Source of the DNA: Turbatrix aceti
Taxonomy: Eukaryota > Nematoda > Chromadorea > Rhabditida > Panagrolaimidae
Reading direction: 5' to 3'
Length of the DNA: 64,000 bases
NCBI GenBank assembly: GCA_963969345.1
Contig: OZ017770.1
Location: 10,534,180-10,598,179, forward strand
Part shown: positions 11,901-23,331 of the stretch, in pieces
How the letters are laid out: the number at the start of each line of letters is the position of its first letter
Position numbering within the stretch: position 1 is the first letter of the stretch
Position numbers and translations under genes: made by a program
The notes under the pieces: generated by a model
What the model was told of the DNA's origin: nothing
The model's database searches: none
What the model saw: only the letters and a program-made list of their open reading frames with translations

Positions 11901-12200
11901 TCGTACCATGTGAACACCATTGACAGGCATTTACCTATAGGAGAAGTGAACACCATTTACCTATTGAACACCTTTTTCAAATTGTCAGTAAAGTTTGCTT
12001 GAGAAAGCGACAATAATGTTTGATTCGGTGAACTGGGTTACTTTCTGTAAATTTAGAAAATCTAGGAACCAACCAGGTTTCAGAATAATGCATCATAATG
12101 TTGTTTATTAGGTAACTTGTCAGGTATCCGGTTCTCCATAGTAATCAGTATTGTACAGTACCGCGAGGATGGTGTTCTACTCGCGGTAGGTCGGTTCAAC
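11901..12200. other. Repeat-derived sequence, no gene
   Basis: Continues the R1 repeat tail (AATGTTGTTTATTAGGTAAC also occurs at about 13740). No coding support. Confidence 0.4.
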
Positions 12201-12208
12201 CTCATTTT

Positions 12209-12395
12209 CAGTGTTGTCGGTTCCGGCTATTTTATGACTCGGTTCCGACCGGTTCCAGTTACGGTAGCGTTTCGGTTCTAATTTGGTTCCTGTTCAGAAT
12301 TCAATTCTATTCAGGAACCGAATTGGAACCGAAACGCTACCGTAACTGGAACCGGTCGGAACCGAGTCATAAAATAGCCGGAACCGACAACACTG
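12209..12395. mobile_element. 187-bp palindromic hAT-type MITE with 8-bp TSD
   Basis: The element runs from CAGTGTTGTCGG to CCGACAACACTG and is an almost perfect inverted repeat over its whole length, with arms of about 85 bp folding around a short centre near 12300. It is flanked on both sides by CTCATTTT (12201-12208 and 12396-12403), a clean 8-bp target-site duplication typical of hAT transposition. It shares terminal bases with the satellite-bearing copies at 3395-3940 and 46096-46622 but has its own interior. It encodes nothing. Confidence 0.92.
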
Positions 12396-12474
12396 CTCAT
12401 TTTTATCAATTTTCATTTTTAACGTTTTATAACCGGTACTTCGCAATTACATATTTTGCACACTGTGCATTAGT

Positions 12475-12612
12475 GGTTCGCGTGTGTTGAGCCCCCCTCG
12501 CCTTTCGCTCTGTTGTTGGTTAAGAGGCAGCCGTTGTACACCCAGTCAAAAGGATGTGTGGTTCTTTTTTCAGTCAAGCAGCTTACAGTTAGTAGTGTAC
12601 TGTGGTGAAATT
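12475..12612 (+). repeat. Dispersed repeat family R2, copy 1
   Basis: Core phrase CAGCCGTTGTACAC..AGTCAAA.GGATGTGTGG followed by TTTTTTCAGTCAA.CAGCT. Further copies lie at about 13930-14040, 16850-16985 and 30080-30220, and reversed at 44475-44640. Confidence 0.75.
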
Positions 12613-12618
12613 TCTCTT

Positions 12619-12728
12619 GACAGTTTTGTCGGTTCTGAAAATTTTTTGGGTACCCGAACCGAAACCGGAACCAAAATTCTGATTTTTCGGGTACCCGGAA
12701 CCGGCCGGTTCCGGTCCGAGTACCAGAC
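12619..12728 (-). mobile_element. Degraded short copy of the GGTTCCGG MITE
   Basis: Starts CAGTTTTGTCGGTTCTGAAA and contains two GGGTACCCG units in the reverse orientation to copies A and B. The far end has lost the terminal CAACACTG. Confidence 0.7.
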
Positions 12729-12769
12729 AGATTATAGGTCAAAAAATGCAATGATTGATTTTTCCGTGG

Positions 12770-13560
12770 CTTTGCTGCCTTGTCACTGATCGACACCCGA
12801 TCTCTTCAACGCTGGTCTCCAGATTATCAAGGAAGTCGACGACTTATGCGAGCACTGTCTTTGCTGCTTTCACGCCGGATTAACGGTTACCGCGGGCTTG
12901 GAGGTAAGTCTTTTGGATGATTTATAAAAATGTGGGGCTCATCTGCACTAGCATTCACCCGTCAGGGGTCGATTTGTCGGCAGGTCGCTGCTGTTCCGGA
13001 TTCTAGGGAGGGGGGGTTGCATTTGGTTTAGGTATCCTTGACACGCGCCGCCATGTTTGTCATCAAGCCCCGAGACAACACCAATCGGTGGATCGTTTCA
13101 CTATGTGTGTCGAAAAGTTTGGACTACCGATTGAATACAATATCTACTCTACGACCCAAATCCCGATTCAAGACTCATAACGACCGCAACAACAACAAAC
13201 TTGGCAATCTTAACAATTCGTGCTTGTTGTCAGTACCAGAAAAGCTGCCACCATTGATATCCAGGTAAATTGCGTTTTTGGGATCACGTTTTTATACCAA
13301 AAGTAAAATGTAAGCAAATTGGCACAGGCATCCAGTTCTCAGGGGCAGGTAGCTGTTGTGTCGGGGAAGAGACAAAAATTGTGTTAGGTTTTATTTAACA
13401 GGAAAAACAGATAAGCTGACCCTTGAGGTGGAACGCTGCCAATTGCTGTTATTCAAAATGGCGGTATCTTTTTTTCCTCTTTAGTTGTTATTAATGGCGT
13501 TGGATTAGATCCTCCTACCATTCTTGGAAAAAGCAGTTCATCATCGTTGTCGTCGGGAAA
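12770..13560 (+). repeat. Dispersed repeat family R1, copy 2
   Basis: Collinear with copy 1 (11060-11900) and copy 3 (43140-43800), including the GGAGGTAAGTCTTTTGGATG block at about 12900 and GGGATCACGTTTTTAT at about 13280. Confidence 0.7.
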
Positions 13561-14360
13561 TCGCAGAGGTTTACGACGATTTTCCACATGCTCACTTGTC
13601 AACGGACTTGTCTGGCTTTGTTAATCAGCCGGCCACTGGCTTATGTTGGCCTTGGCAGGGTGCGTTTTACGAGCAGCACATTAACATCTGACTTGAGCCA
13701 GCAGTACAGAAACTACCTAGGTTTCAGAGTAATGCCTCCTAATGTTGTTTATTAGGTAACGTGTTAGGTCTCTGGTCCCCTCTCACTTAGGTACAGTACT
13801 GCGGGAGAAAGGGTCGTACCAAACCAACTGTGTACGTCGATAAGGATTTATTTTTTTCTAATTTTCATTTTTATGACGCATTCTCTTTTTTGCACTTGCT
13901 GTAATATACTACGCACAGTATAGAGCTTTTGTTGGTTAAGAGGCAGCCGTTGTACATCCAGTCAAATAGATGTGTGATTCTTTTTTCAGTCAAGCAGCTT
14001 ACAATTAATGGTGTACTGTTTTGAAATTTGTCTTGTGTCAGAAAAAAAAAGGTTAGACTACGGAAGGGGTAATTTTATAAAATTCTTTGGGAATTTTTTG
14101 TGCCAGGTGTTTATAGACTTTTTAGATATCATTATTAAGCCTTGACATGATATGTCGTTTTTTTATGTCCCACAGATTACAAAATACAAACATCAAAAAT
14201 ATATTTTTAGGTGAATGTGACTCTGGCGTCCATCCAGCTGCTGGTTTTCTCGCTCAATTGGATGGCTTCTCACATCGTGCCGATTATTGTCGTAGGCTCG
14301 TCAGCGTTGACAGACGGTGACCTTCAAATCCTTTCAGATCTTTTGCGAATGACTGCAAAC
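13561..14360. repeat. R1 tail and R2 copy 2
   Basis: Holds another R2 core at about 13930-14040 and the end block GTGCCAGGTGTTTATAGAC near 14100, which also occurs at about 10830 and inverted at about 44390-44420. No gene. Confidence 0.55.
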
Positions 14361-15125
14361 TGATTGTGCTTGATTGTTTTTCAGATCTTGCTTCCGACAA
14401 ATCATCGTGGAGATCAAGCTTCTCCGCAACGAAATGGATTCTCAAAATCTGCTTTTTTTATCAGGACAGCCGTGAATCGTTGTCTAAAAAGCTTTCGATA
14501 TGCATGTCACTGTCAGCACTCGAACATGACAAAATTACTTCATCAATAATTCGTGACGTTGGAAATCATCAACATTCAACGGAAAAGTCTGCTGGTGACT
14601 CATATTACCGCCTGCTTCAGGGTTTTAGTCACTGCATTTACCTCAAAAGACCGTTTTGCTTTTCTGTTGTTTGAGATTCAAAAGCGATTCAGGCATTTAA
14701 GAAAAATGCAGTTTTGCCAACTTTGTTGCACTATATGTGGTGTAAAATGATGATTTTTATTATATAATGCAAATAAAATTCTCATCAATTCTTCCGGTTC
14801 TGTTTACTTCATCAGGGCTATTGGTTTGGTGGTAGACAGGCATGTCCAAAATCGGTAGACGGCCGAGGGCTAAGGCCGGCCCCTGGGGGCGGGGGATCCA
14901 TTTCCTTGGGGTCCTAGAGCCCCTCTTGGCCCCCGAAAGATAAATGTTGATACAACATTTCAATGAAGAGGGGGTGGAATCAAAGGCCTTGACTACTGAT
15001 GTGCCTACTGACATCAAGAAAGAGTAAGATGAAGTCGATGGTTTCCACAAGTTGAGCCGTGATTGACTTCCATGGCAGTAAACCATGATGTATAAAAAAA
15101 AAAGAAGTTGAGATTTCATTATATA
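14361..15125. other. Repeat-like region without a supported gene
   Basis: A GC-rich block (about 14870-14940, with GGCCGGCCCCTGGGGGCGGGGG) lies in otherwise AT-rich sequence. Open frames on both strands lack domains. Confidence 0.35.
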
Positions 15126-15129
15126 TAAA

Positions 15130-15439
15130 TTACATAGTCGGGGACGAAACGTTCACACATTTTTCCGAGAGAAACCGTAATAGTCAGGCGCAGATTAATG
15201 CGCTAGTCGGAAGGATGACTAAACTGACGACCCTGATATTGGTCGGAGACCCTCAACAGATCGGTGTGCACAACCGACATGTACCCGCAGAGTTTCGCAA
15301 CATGAATTTTTATTCAGCTCTTCAGGTGTTTAGCGGAAATCTCGGCAACGCAGTCTTCCACTATCAACTGCAGGCAAACTTTTGCTTCCACCCAGACATA
15401 CTAGATCTAGTGAATCAGTCAGTGTATCCAAACTTCTAG
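15130..15439 (+). pseudogene. Superfamily 1 (UPF1-like) helicase fragment
   Basis: One open frame encodes a Walker B-like GDE near its start, then LTTLILVGDPQQIG, which matches helicase motif III, and ANFCFHPDILDLVNQS, which matches the motif IV (YRMHP-like) region with the diagnostic Tyr-Arg-Met altered to Asn-Phe-Cys. The frame stops at 15439. Walker A and the second RecA domain are not present in the neighbouring sequence, so this is only the middle of a helicase. It is a decayed gene or mobile-element piece, not a working enzyme. Confidence 0.65.
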
Positions 15440-16380
15440 CTAAAATCGATGGTAAACTCCTTAGCCAAAGCAGGGTACCCCCCACCGCTACCTCCGATAT
15501 GGTGGGTACTAACAGAGGGGACCGAAGCGCCCCCCCTCTCGCCCACGCGTTTCAACAATCTATAATCGAAAAAGGCCATCGAGCTCGTCACTCAAAGCAG
15601 CCTGAGCAAAGCGTAGCAGTGCAGAATGGTCAAGGGATCAGACACACGCAGCAATACAGCTAAAAAATCATAAAAAATTTTTTTACAAGATTGAGCGTGA
15701 ACGGATAAAGAAAGAAGGTGCAGATAATCGTTGCAGAGCATCACAGAAAAAAAACTCAAACCTTTTTAGTACAAATCGGGGAAGTAAGCTCACAAAATGC
15801 AAAAAGGGTAAAAAAAGAGCAAAAATGACTAGACAGATCTCGTTCGTCTCTTCTACGACTTAATGTTGCAAATAACAAAATTCATGGCAGATATACACAA
15901 TCATAGTAAGATATATACGTTGAAATTTTCCCGCACCATGTGGATAAATACCTCAAACCGCCAAAAAAAAACAGCAATAAAATCGAAGCAAAGCAAAAGA
16001 AAGCACCGTTTTGATGAGATCAACTCGGACGAAAACGCAGGTTTTGGTGTATTGAAGAGTGCCAAATGCGCGCTCCCTTCATCTTGCGTTTGGTTTAATG
16101 CGGTGTGGTTTAATGCGGAAGCCTGAGATGGTTTACGAGAGAGACATACAAGGCCCTGAGTTTATATAAAATAATTTTTTTCGGCAAAGATGACCAGGTT
16201 TAAGGCCAACTTAAATTAACATCGGGAAAGGACAGCAGCCAGAATAGCAGCCTAGCAATAACGGGTGACAACGACAGCGGATCTTATTGGAACATTAAAT
16301 CTGGGGCAAATAAGTTGGCCCAGTGCACAATGCCGAGTAGCAGGGGAAACACAACAACAACAACAGTCAAACACAAACAG
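15440..16380. other. Intergenic, no supported gene
   Basis: Open frames lack domains and splice support. Confidence 0.35.
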
Positions 16381-16384
16381 CGAC

Positions 16385-16760
16385 CACGACTGTTGATCGA
16401 ATTTCACGGGACTCCATATGCTATAGGCCGTCAGGGACGGGCTTTAGGCGGGAGGAAGATAAAGGAGAGAGTCAGGGAGTGAGTCATTTATTGGGTCTCG
16501 GATCCTGCTTATATACATATTGATACGCTAATTAGATAGATAGGTAAAACAGGTGTGGGCAGTGAGGGAAGAGGACGTCACCATAGAAAGACAAAGGCCA
16601 AGCCGAGGGGATAGAACTTCAAATTCGTTACTGAAAATGTTTGTAAACGGGGCATCACAGTTGACAAACGACACAACAGAGAAGGAAACGGCAATGTTAT
16701 CACATTGACCACGTTCAGTTTGTGCCAAATTAATGTCACAAAAGCAACCGTTGGGGGTAA
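16385..16760 (-). repeat. Possible solo LTR (minus orientation)
   Basis: Read on the minus strand, the stretch starts TGTGACA near 16740, has TATATAAGCAGG about 230 bp in and CAATAAATGACTC shortly after, an order seen in LTRs (TATA box then polyadenylation signal). I found no matching second LTR and no certain primer-binding site. Confidence 0.25.
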
Positions 16761-16849
16761 AAACACTCACTGCAACAAAGCGTTGTTGCGGACTTTTGAG
16801 TGTAGACCACAGTTGCAAAGCTCTCCAAATCACAAACCACAATGTCGTC

Positions 16850-16985
16850 GTCACAGAGCCCCCTTCCCCTTTCGCTCCGTGGTTGGTTCAGAGACAACCG
16901 TTGTACACTCAATCAAAAGGATGTGTGGTCCTTTTTTCAGTCAAACAGCTGCCAGTTGGTGGTGTACTGTGTAGGTTTTCAGCCC
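16850..16985 (+). repeat. Dispersed repeat family R2, copy 3
   Basis: Contains CAACCGTTGTACACTCAATC and GGATGTGTGGTCC as in the other copies. Confidence 0.7.
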
Positions 16986-17009
16986 CCCCCCCTCGTCCCC
17001 GCGAGGAGC

Positions 17010-19145
17010 CCCACGGCGGCACAGTGTTCTAGTACCACTGAATTTTGTTCAAGCTGGCTTTTCAAAAATGTGCGCGCATGCATGCAGAGCACATGATTGT
17101 GCCATTTTATTAAGCTCGTACGTGTTTACCTGTGAGTTCTAAAAGTGATTTTATGCAATCGATGAAACACATTTTTAGCCGTACAATGATCTTTTCATTT
17201 TTGTTTTTTATGCTCTGCGAGCTGAGTTACGAGCATCCAAAAATCGCTTTTTTTGATTACAATTGTGATCATAATAAAAAAAGGACATGGTGATATTTTT
17301 TCAAATTTGGCAGACAGATGCCCCAAAGAGTAATGAACACATACAAAAAAAACCGCATCAATAGAAACGATGTCTTTCGAGAAATGCGCTAATAACCATA
17401 TCACCCTTGTAAAAATGCGCGCATTATGATCATAACAAAAAAAGTTGATAATATTTTTTTTTTCAAATTTGGCAGACAGATGCTCCAAAATATGAAGAAC
17501 GTCTACAAAAAAAACCGCTTCAATATCGGTGTTGTGCTTTGAGAAATCCGCTGATAACTATCACCGTTACAAAAATGCGCGCATGCCCCGTCGCATCTTC
17601 ATAATAAAGAATAATTTGTGCAGAGTTGTTCGATGCTCACCAAATTGCTCCTGCTCACTGCTCGCTCCTGCTCAGCTCACGAGCGCGAGCGGAGCGAGCG
17701 CGAAAAATTGGAGTGCTCAATGAGCATGAGCACAGCGAGCACGAAAAATTGAATTGCTCAAAGATCGCGAGCAGAGCGAGCAAGAGAAATTTTTAAAATG
17801 AGCACTGCTCACTATAAATTTAGTGCTACAAATACTAAAATACTGGTAGTTTTGATCAAAAACACGATGTTGGGGGTATCTCCAAGCAGTATGCGGTTTT
17901 TCTTTTCGCGAGGGACTAAATTTGTGACTCAAAATTCACATTTTTATGTGTGAGCCATGTTTGCTCATTGCTCGCTCCTGCTCAACTCACGAGCGTGAGC
18001 AGAGCAAGAGCAGAGGATCTGAGAATAAAAGAGCGCGAGCGGAGCGAGCGCGAAAATTTTAGGAACTCAAAGAGCATGAGCAGAGCGAGCACGGAAAATT
18101 GAATTGCTCAAAGAGCGTGAGCAGAGCGAGCGCTGAAAATTGTCGAATTGAACAACTCTGAATTTGTGCATGTTAAAAAAAAAAAAAAATCCGATGTCTG
18201 TTGAAGAGAAGTATAAAACTGTTGGAACTACGTATTTTGAAGCAGTCGAAACTTCAAAGCAATATTCGTGAAGTGCCGTGGCCAGTTAGAGGAAGCACGA
18301 CGACAGAAAGCGAACCGGCAACGATAAACTAGGGCAGAATCACACCTTTCGCTCGTCGAATTTGCTCGCACTATGGCCGATAGAGTCCTGAGGGATAGGG
18401 CTGGGAAAATGAAAGCGACGCTCATCAAATAACAAATGCCGCGCATAGTGCCAAGTTAGGTGTACCTGTCAATCATGGCGAATAGTGTGATTCTAACCGC
18501 ACTGCCCTAGTTTATCGTTGCCGTTTTGCTTGTAGTTCCAACATTTTTGTACTTTTTTCAACAGACATTCACAAATTATTCTTAAGGGAACATTCACAAA
18601 TTATTCTTTATTAATGAAGATGCGACGGGGCATGCGCGCATTTTTGTAACGGTGATAGTTATCAGCGGATTTCTCAAAGCACAACACCGATATTGAAGCG
18701 GTTTTTTTGTAGACGTTCTTCACATTTTGGAGCATCTGTCTGCCAAATTTGAAAAAAAAATATTATCAACTTTTTTTGTTATGATCATAATGCGCGCATT
18801 TTTACAAGGGTGATATGGTTATTAGCGCATTTCTCGAAAGACATCGTTTCTATTGATGCGGTTTTTTTTGTATGTGTTCATTACTCTTTGGGGCATCTGT
18901 CTGCCAAATTTGAAAAAATATCACCATGTCCTTTTTTTATTATGATCACAATTGAAAAAAATCATTGTACGGCTAAAAATGTGTTTCATCGATTGCATAA
19001 AATCACTTTTAGCAAAACTCACAGGTAAACCTGTAAGAGTGTGATAAAGTTTGCACGCAGGGCACAATCATAAGCTGCGCATGTTGCGCGCACATTTTTG
19101 AAAAGCCAGCCTGAACTGACTAGAACACTGTGCGGCGGTGGCCCT
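17010..19145. mobile_element. Large foldback element (~2.1 kb inverted repeat)
   Basis: The left arm starts in CACGGCGGCACAGTGTTCTAG and is matched in reverse complement at the right end (CTAGAACACTGTGCGGCGGTG near 19120-19140). Arms remain alignable inward, for example CAATCGATGAAACACATTTT (17157) against its complement near 18980, the ATGCGCGCATTATGATCATA block, and GCATGCCCCGTCGCATCTTC (17581) against GAAGATGCGACGGGGCATGC (18616). The left arm is interrupted by a 540-bp MITE (17621-18160), after which pairing resumes (ATGTCTGTTGAA with TTCAACAGACAT; CGGCAACGATAAACTAGGGC with its complement at 18510-18535). The loop is about 150 bp. No protein is encoded. Confidence 0.85.
17621..18160. mobile_element. 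hAT-type MITE nested in the foldback, 8-bp TSD
   Basis: Termini are CAGAGTTGTT and AACAACTCTG. Both flanks read AATTTGTG (17613-17620 and 18161-18168), an exact 8-bp target duplication. The interior is built from short units such as GAGCGCGAGCGGAGCGAGCG and AAAATTG..TGCTCA, a satellite-like composition. It lies inside the left arm of the older foldback, so it inserted later. The same right terminus appears in a relic near 35560. Confidence 0.9.
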
Positions 19146-19850
19146 TCGACCCCCGACCCTGTCAGTCGCGCGCGAAGACCAACCGCATCACATCGTTTGG
19201 GAAAGTCACAAAAATGAGCTGGCACAAAATTATGACATTTCCCCCGTGGGTTGGGCGAATAACATTTTACGCGCTTGCGCACCTGTTTGACCTGTGACAC
19301 ACAGTTCGGTCATCTGCTTCGAGATTCGAGACCACAGCTGCCAGCTTATCGAAATGTCGTATTTATTCGTATGCAGGCAACGGATTGAAACAATACCTAC
19401 AACAAGAAATGTACGTCTAAGATTTTAATAAATTTTCATGAAATTTTGCTAAACAGTGGATTTTTTGATCGATTGTTTTTACCGTAAAATGAACATAATC
19501 TGGCAGAATTACGTTAAATGAAAATCACGTTTTTTTGCATTTTTTGACAAGAACTGGTACAAAAAATACAGCATTTTTAAAGCCGTGGTACATGTAATTC
19601 TTAACTGGGAATTTAACAAAAAATAAAAGTACAAAAAAAATGTAGAAACAAAAGCTGGCATTGTGATCCCTTTTTATATTCCACCAAAACTAAGTCGAAG
19701 AATATGAACACCGACTTTAGGAATGCCGAAGTTTTTTAGCAACGACGTGACAAAAATCGTCAAAAATGGCAAAAACAAAATTTTCGGTAAACATATTTAG
19801 AAAATTTTTCATGCAACTCTATTTTCGTGAAAAAGTTTTTTGTAGTAAAA
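19146..19850. other. AT-rich intergenic region
   Basis: No gene or repeat boundary recognised. Confidence 0.4.
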
Positions 19851-19851
19851 G

Positions 19852-19928
19852 CCACTTTTTGGCAAAATGTCATGAAGATTTATAATGTGGGGAATTATAA
19901 ATCTTCATGACATTTTGCCAAAAAGTGG
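19852..19928. repeat. Perfect 35-bp hairpin
   Basis: Two 35-bp arms (19852-19886 and 19894-19928) are exact reverse complements separated by the 7-base loop GTGGGGA. The short phrase GGATGTGGGGATT directly to the right looks like a partial echo of the loop. Confidence 0.9.
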
Positions 19929-20217
19929 ATGTGGGGATTTGGTCATCCACTGGGTGCAAGTTCGTACCTTCGCTTTGGAGATTGTCGTTTACCTCAAAAA
20001 CAAAGGTATAAAACCACAAGACATTACATGCATACAATTAATAAATCACGAGCAATACAAACGCGCAACCACGAGAGATCGGTCTATGACATGAAATGAC
20101 TACTCGATCTGTTCTACGTCTCATGGAAGTGGAATGCTAATCTTATTCTATCGGTGTGAGTGGGGAATGAGGTGTTGTGCTGCATCGCGTTTGCGACATT
20201 GGGGGCCAGCACGGGAG
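19929..20217. other. 3' flank of the BEL/Pao element
   Basis: In the minus direction this follows the polyprotein stop and should contain the polypurine tract and 3' LTR. By eye I find no sequence matching the 5' LTR at 23332-23581, so the 3' LTR is missing, strongly diverged or belongs to another element. Confidence 0.5.
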
Positions 20218-23200
20218 TTACAATTCCAGAGGGTAAAGGTGGGCAAGGGAACGCAACAATACACCATTAGCGGTTCGGACCTCTGCAACCCTGACTTGGC
20301 CGTCATTAGAGATCCTCAGCTTGGCGATTTTCCCGCTTTTCCAGTAAGTCCGCGGCTTGTTCTCGTCATAGATGATGACCAGCTTGCCGACCTCGGGTAA
20401 TATCGATGTAGTGCGACCCTGCTTCAGGTGATCTGGTTTCGACCTCTCGCGGAGATGGTTCAGGTACAAGTTCTGGAAGTTATACGCGGCCTTGGTCACG
20501 TACTGCTGCTGTTGGTCCAGTAACTGGGACAACCCTTGGGGGCCTGGGGGCGCGTAGTTAGTGTCTTGGTCGTCGAACTGGCTTTCGATGAAGCCGATTG
20601 CACGGCCGCCGGGTAGGAAATCGCATGGACAGATGAATTCCATGGAATCTTCCTTCAGTGGAGCAATTGGCCGGGTGTTGATGACAGTCTCTGCCGCCGC
20701 GAGCGTGATTCGTAGCTCGTGAGTGGAAGGTTTCTTCCGGCCAAAAGTTTTGGTGAGTGCTTGCTTCACCGTGCCAATAAGTCTCTCGTAAATTCCGCCT
20801 TGCCAAGGAGCTCGGTCGGCCGTATGGCACCATGTCACGTCCCTGAGTTTGGGGTGGGTTCTAAGGTATGTGGACATTGCCCGAAAAGAGGGGGCGTTGT
20901 CGCTTAGGATAGTGGAAGGGATTCCAAAACGACTGCAAAAGATTAGCAGTTTCTCGAGGATAGTGGGGGATGCCATGGAGTCAGTGAGGGTAAGATAAAC
21001 GGCTCTAATCGTAAGGCAGGTAATGATTAGACCGTAGCGGACAGTTGGTTTGCTATCTAGAGTACACTGTAAAGGGCCAAAAAAATCAAGTCCTATGTAT
21101 GCGTACGGCCGTGTGTACTTGGTCCTACTACCGGGTAGTGTGGGAAAGGGTGGTGTGGGGAATGCCGTGGTTGCTGCGCGAAAACAAACATTACATCGCC
21201 GGAGAACAGCTTTGACGGTCGATTGTCCTTTCTGGATCCAGAACTTCCTTCTGATGGCTGCAAGCGTGTGTTGAGCGCCGGCGTGGAGGTTGTTGCTGTG
21301 GACGTAGGTGATGAGCTGTGTCGTGAGGTGAGATCGGTTCGGCAGCACGATTCGGTGGTTGTCCGGATCGACGCGGTCCGCGTAGACGATGAAGCCGTCG
21401 CTGCGACGTCGGAAGGATGCTGTAAAAGAACCTGGGACCAGAAACCGTTCCTGTTCAACCCGAATTATGGATAGCGTAGCGTTGATGCGCTCCGTCTTCA
21501 AAAGCGGGCCTGTCAACTCCGGGATAGGACCCTCAAAATGAGCTGCTTTCAGCCGCCAAATTGATAGCACCCGTTTCACCCGCGCAACGTCCCGGATAGT
21601 TTGCAAAAACGTTAGTCTCTTTTCCGGTAGCAAAGCGGGTATTGGAGGGGTTGCTTCGGCTTCTGAAGTTTTTTTTCTCGAAAGGAAGCACGCTGCTTTT
21701 TGAACGTTTTGTGGTGCCAAATCGAAACAGTTACTTTTTGAATTTGCGCTCGTAAGCCATTTGGGTCCGTGCCACCATACATTAACGATTTTTAATTTTT
21801 TTGCTGTGCAGCCTCGCATCGGTAAATCGGCAGGGTTTTCAAGCGTAGACACATAACCGAACTTGATTGCGCGCCGCTGCGCCACCTCGTTTATTTTTAT
21901 GACTCTGCGTATGACAAACTCGTCATCTGGGATTTTTTTGAGCCACGCCAGCGCGATTTGACTATCTGACCAAATGAATACCTCCTTGTACGCTGTTTCT
22001 ACCTGTTTTTGTACCTCTTCGACAAGTTCGATTCCCAGTACTATCGCTTTGAGCTCGAAGCGCGGAATAGTAGATTTGCCGTTATTCATGCGACACTTTG
22101 CTGTAAGCAGCATCGAGTTTCTACCTACGGCGTGCTTTGTTACCACGTATGCTACTGCGGCATGAAACTGCTGTGACGCGTCTACAAAGACGTGAAGTTC
22201 GGCAGTTTCGTCCGCTTTCGCTTATACCTTCCTTGGGATCACGATGACTCCGTTGACATCCGCAACTATTTCTGCGAACTGTTCCCGTACTTAAGGAGTT
22301 AGTATTTTTTCCTTTGTTCTGTTCATACAGTTAAATTTTTTCACGAATGCCTTTAGTACGGTTACAAGCGGTGCGACGAGCCCTAACGGATCAAATATGG
22401 TCATGAATGCATGCGTTACATCTTTCATTCGTAACTGGACTGGTACGTGTATATCGATTTCGAAAATAAGTTGAACTGTATCTGGTTTGTACCTAATACC
22501 TAGAATTTTCAAATTCTGTGCGTTCGCCTGTTCGGTAACATCGTCTAACAAAGATGGGTCATTGCTGAAGTATTCTCGTAAATGGAATCCTCCGGTTTCA
22601 AGATGTTCGTGTGCAATTCTACGCTCTTCTAGTAACTTTGCCTTGCAGTTGCCAAAGAAAAACATGTTATCTACGTACGTGTTCCACAACAAGTCAGTTC
22701 GTCCAATTATTTCAAAGTGAAAGAACAGTGTGCTATTCAGTAAGTAAGGTGAAGAATTCATGCCAAATATTACCTGTCTGTACCTCAAATGCGCAATATT
22801 ATCATACGTGGGTGCTTGCGTCTTATCTTTGAGCCAAAGAATGCGCATCGCGTCGCGGTCTTTTTTGTCTACTTTAACTTGATGAAAAGCTTTTTCTATG
22901 TCGCCTGCTATGAAAAATTCGCACATTCTAGATCGCAATATAATCCCTTGAAGCCGTGGAAGTAGATCGGGTCCGGTATTGATGAGGTCGTTGAGTGCTA
23001 TTCCTTGACTCGTTTTTGCTGCGCAGTTGATAACGACTCGCATCTTTGTCGTTGCACTGGACTCTTTGTACACCGGATGGTGTGGCAAATAGTGGACTAC
23101 CGCTCCGTCTGGGATCCTTGGCGCTGGTTCGAGAATACGAGTCTTCAGTTGTGCTTGGATGACGTTATCGTATTCCTCAATTCGCTTTTCTTGCTGCAGT

Positions 23201-23310
23201 TTTGTCGTCGATGATTTTAGCTGTCCACTGACTCGACCGAAGTTGGTGCCGATCATAGGATTTTGATCTTTCCACGGTATTCTAACCGAGCCATTGAGAA
23301 CTGTTGAGAA
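20218..23310 (-). pseudogene. BEL/Pao retrotransposon pol (RT, RNase H, integrase), defective
   Basis: A single minus-strand frame from next to the primer site (about 23310) to 20218, broken by in-frame TAA stops at 22291-22293 and near 22222. Domains in order: pre-RT linker (NGSVRIPWKDQNP), reverse transcriptase with YKESSATTKMRVVINCAA and GDIEKAFHQV, RNase H (FVDASQQFHAAV and WSDSQIALAWL), zinc-binding H2C2 domain (HLTTQLI to RRCNVC), integrase core with DDE residues in GLDFFGPL, LSDNAPSF and GGIYERLIG, and the C-terminal domain ending at LYPLEL. Gag and protease are absent: the linker starts about 20 bp after the primer-binding site. The RT active site reads YVDN instead of YVDD. Stops, deletion and active-site change together indicate a dead copy. 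Confidence 0.93.
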
Positions 23311-23329
23311 ATTCCCGGCCGATGCACCA
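23311..23329 (-). other. tRNA-Gly primer-binding site
   Basis: On the minus strand the 19 bases TGGTGCATCGGCCGGGAAT lie two bases after the LTR end. They are complementary to the conserved 3' end of a tRNA-Gly (…CCCGGCCGATGCA plus CCA), the expected position and sequence for priming minus-strand cDNA. Confidence 0.85.
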
Positions 23330-23331
23330 AA

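Noticed and set aside
16385..16760. Primer-binding site after the possible solo LTR (TGGAGTCCCGTGAAATTCG)
   Set aside because: Arm lengths do not fit the 3' end of a tRNA well, so I kept the LTR call at low confidence and did not claim a primer site.
17621..18160. CRISPR-like or minisatellite array of GAGCGCGAGCGG words
   Set aside because: No regular spacers; units belong to a MITE bounded by TIRs and TSDs.
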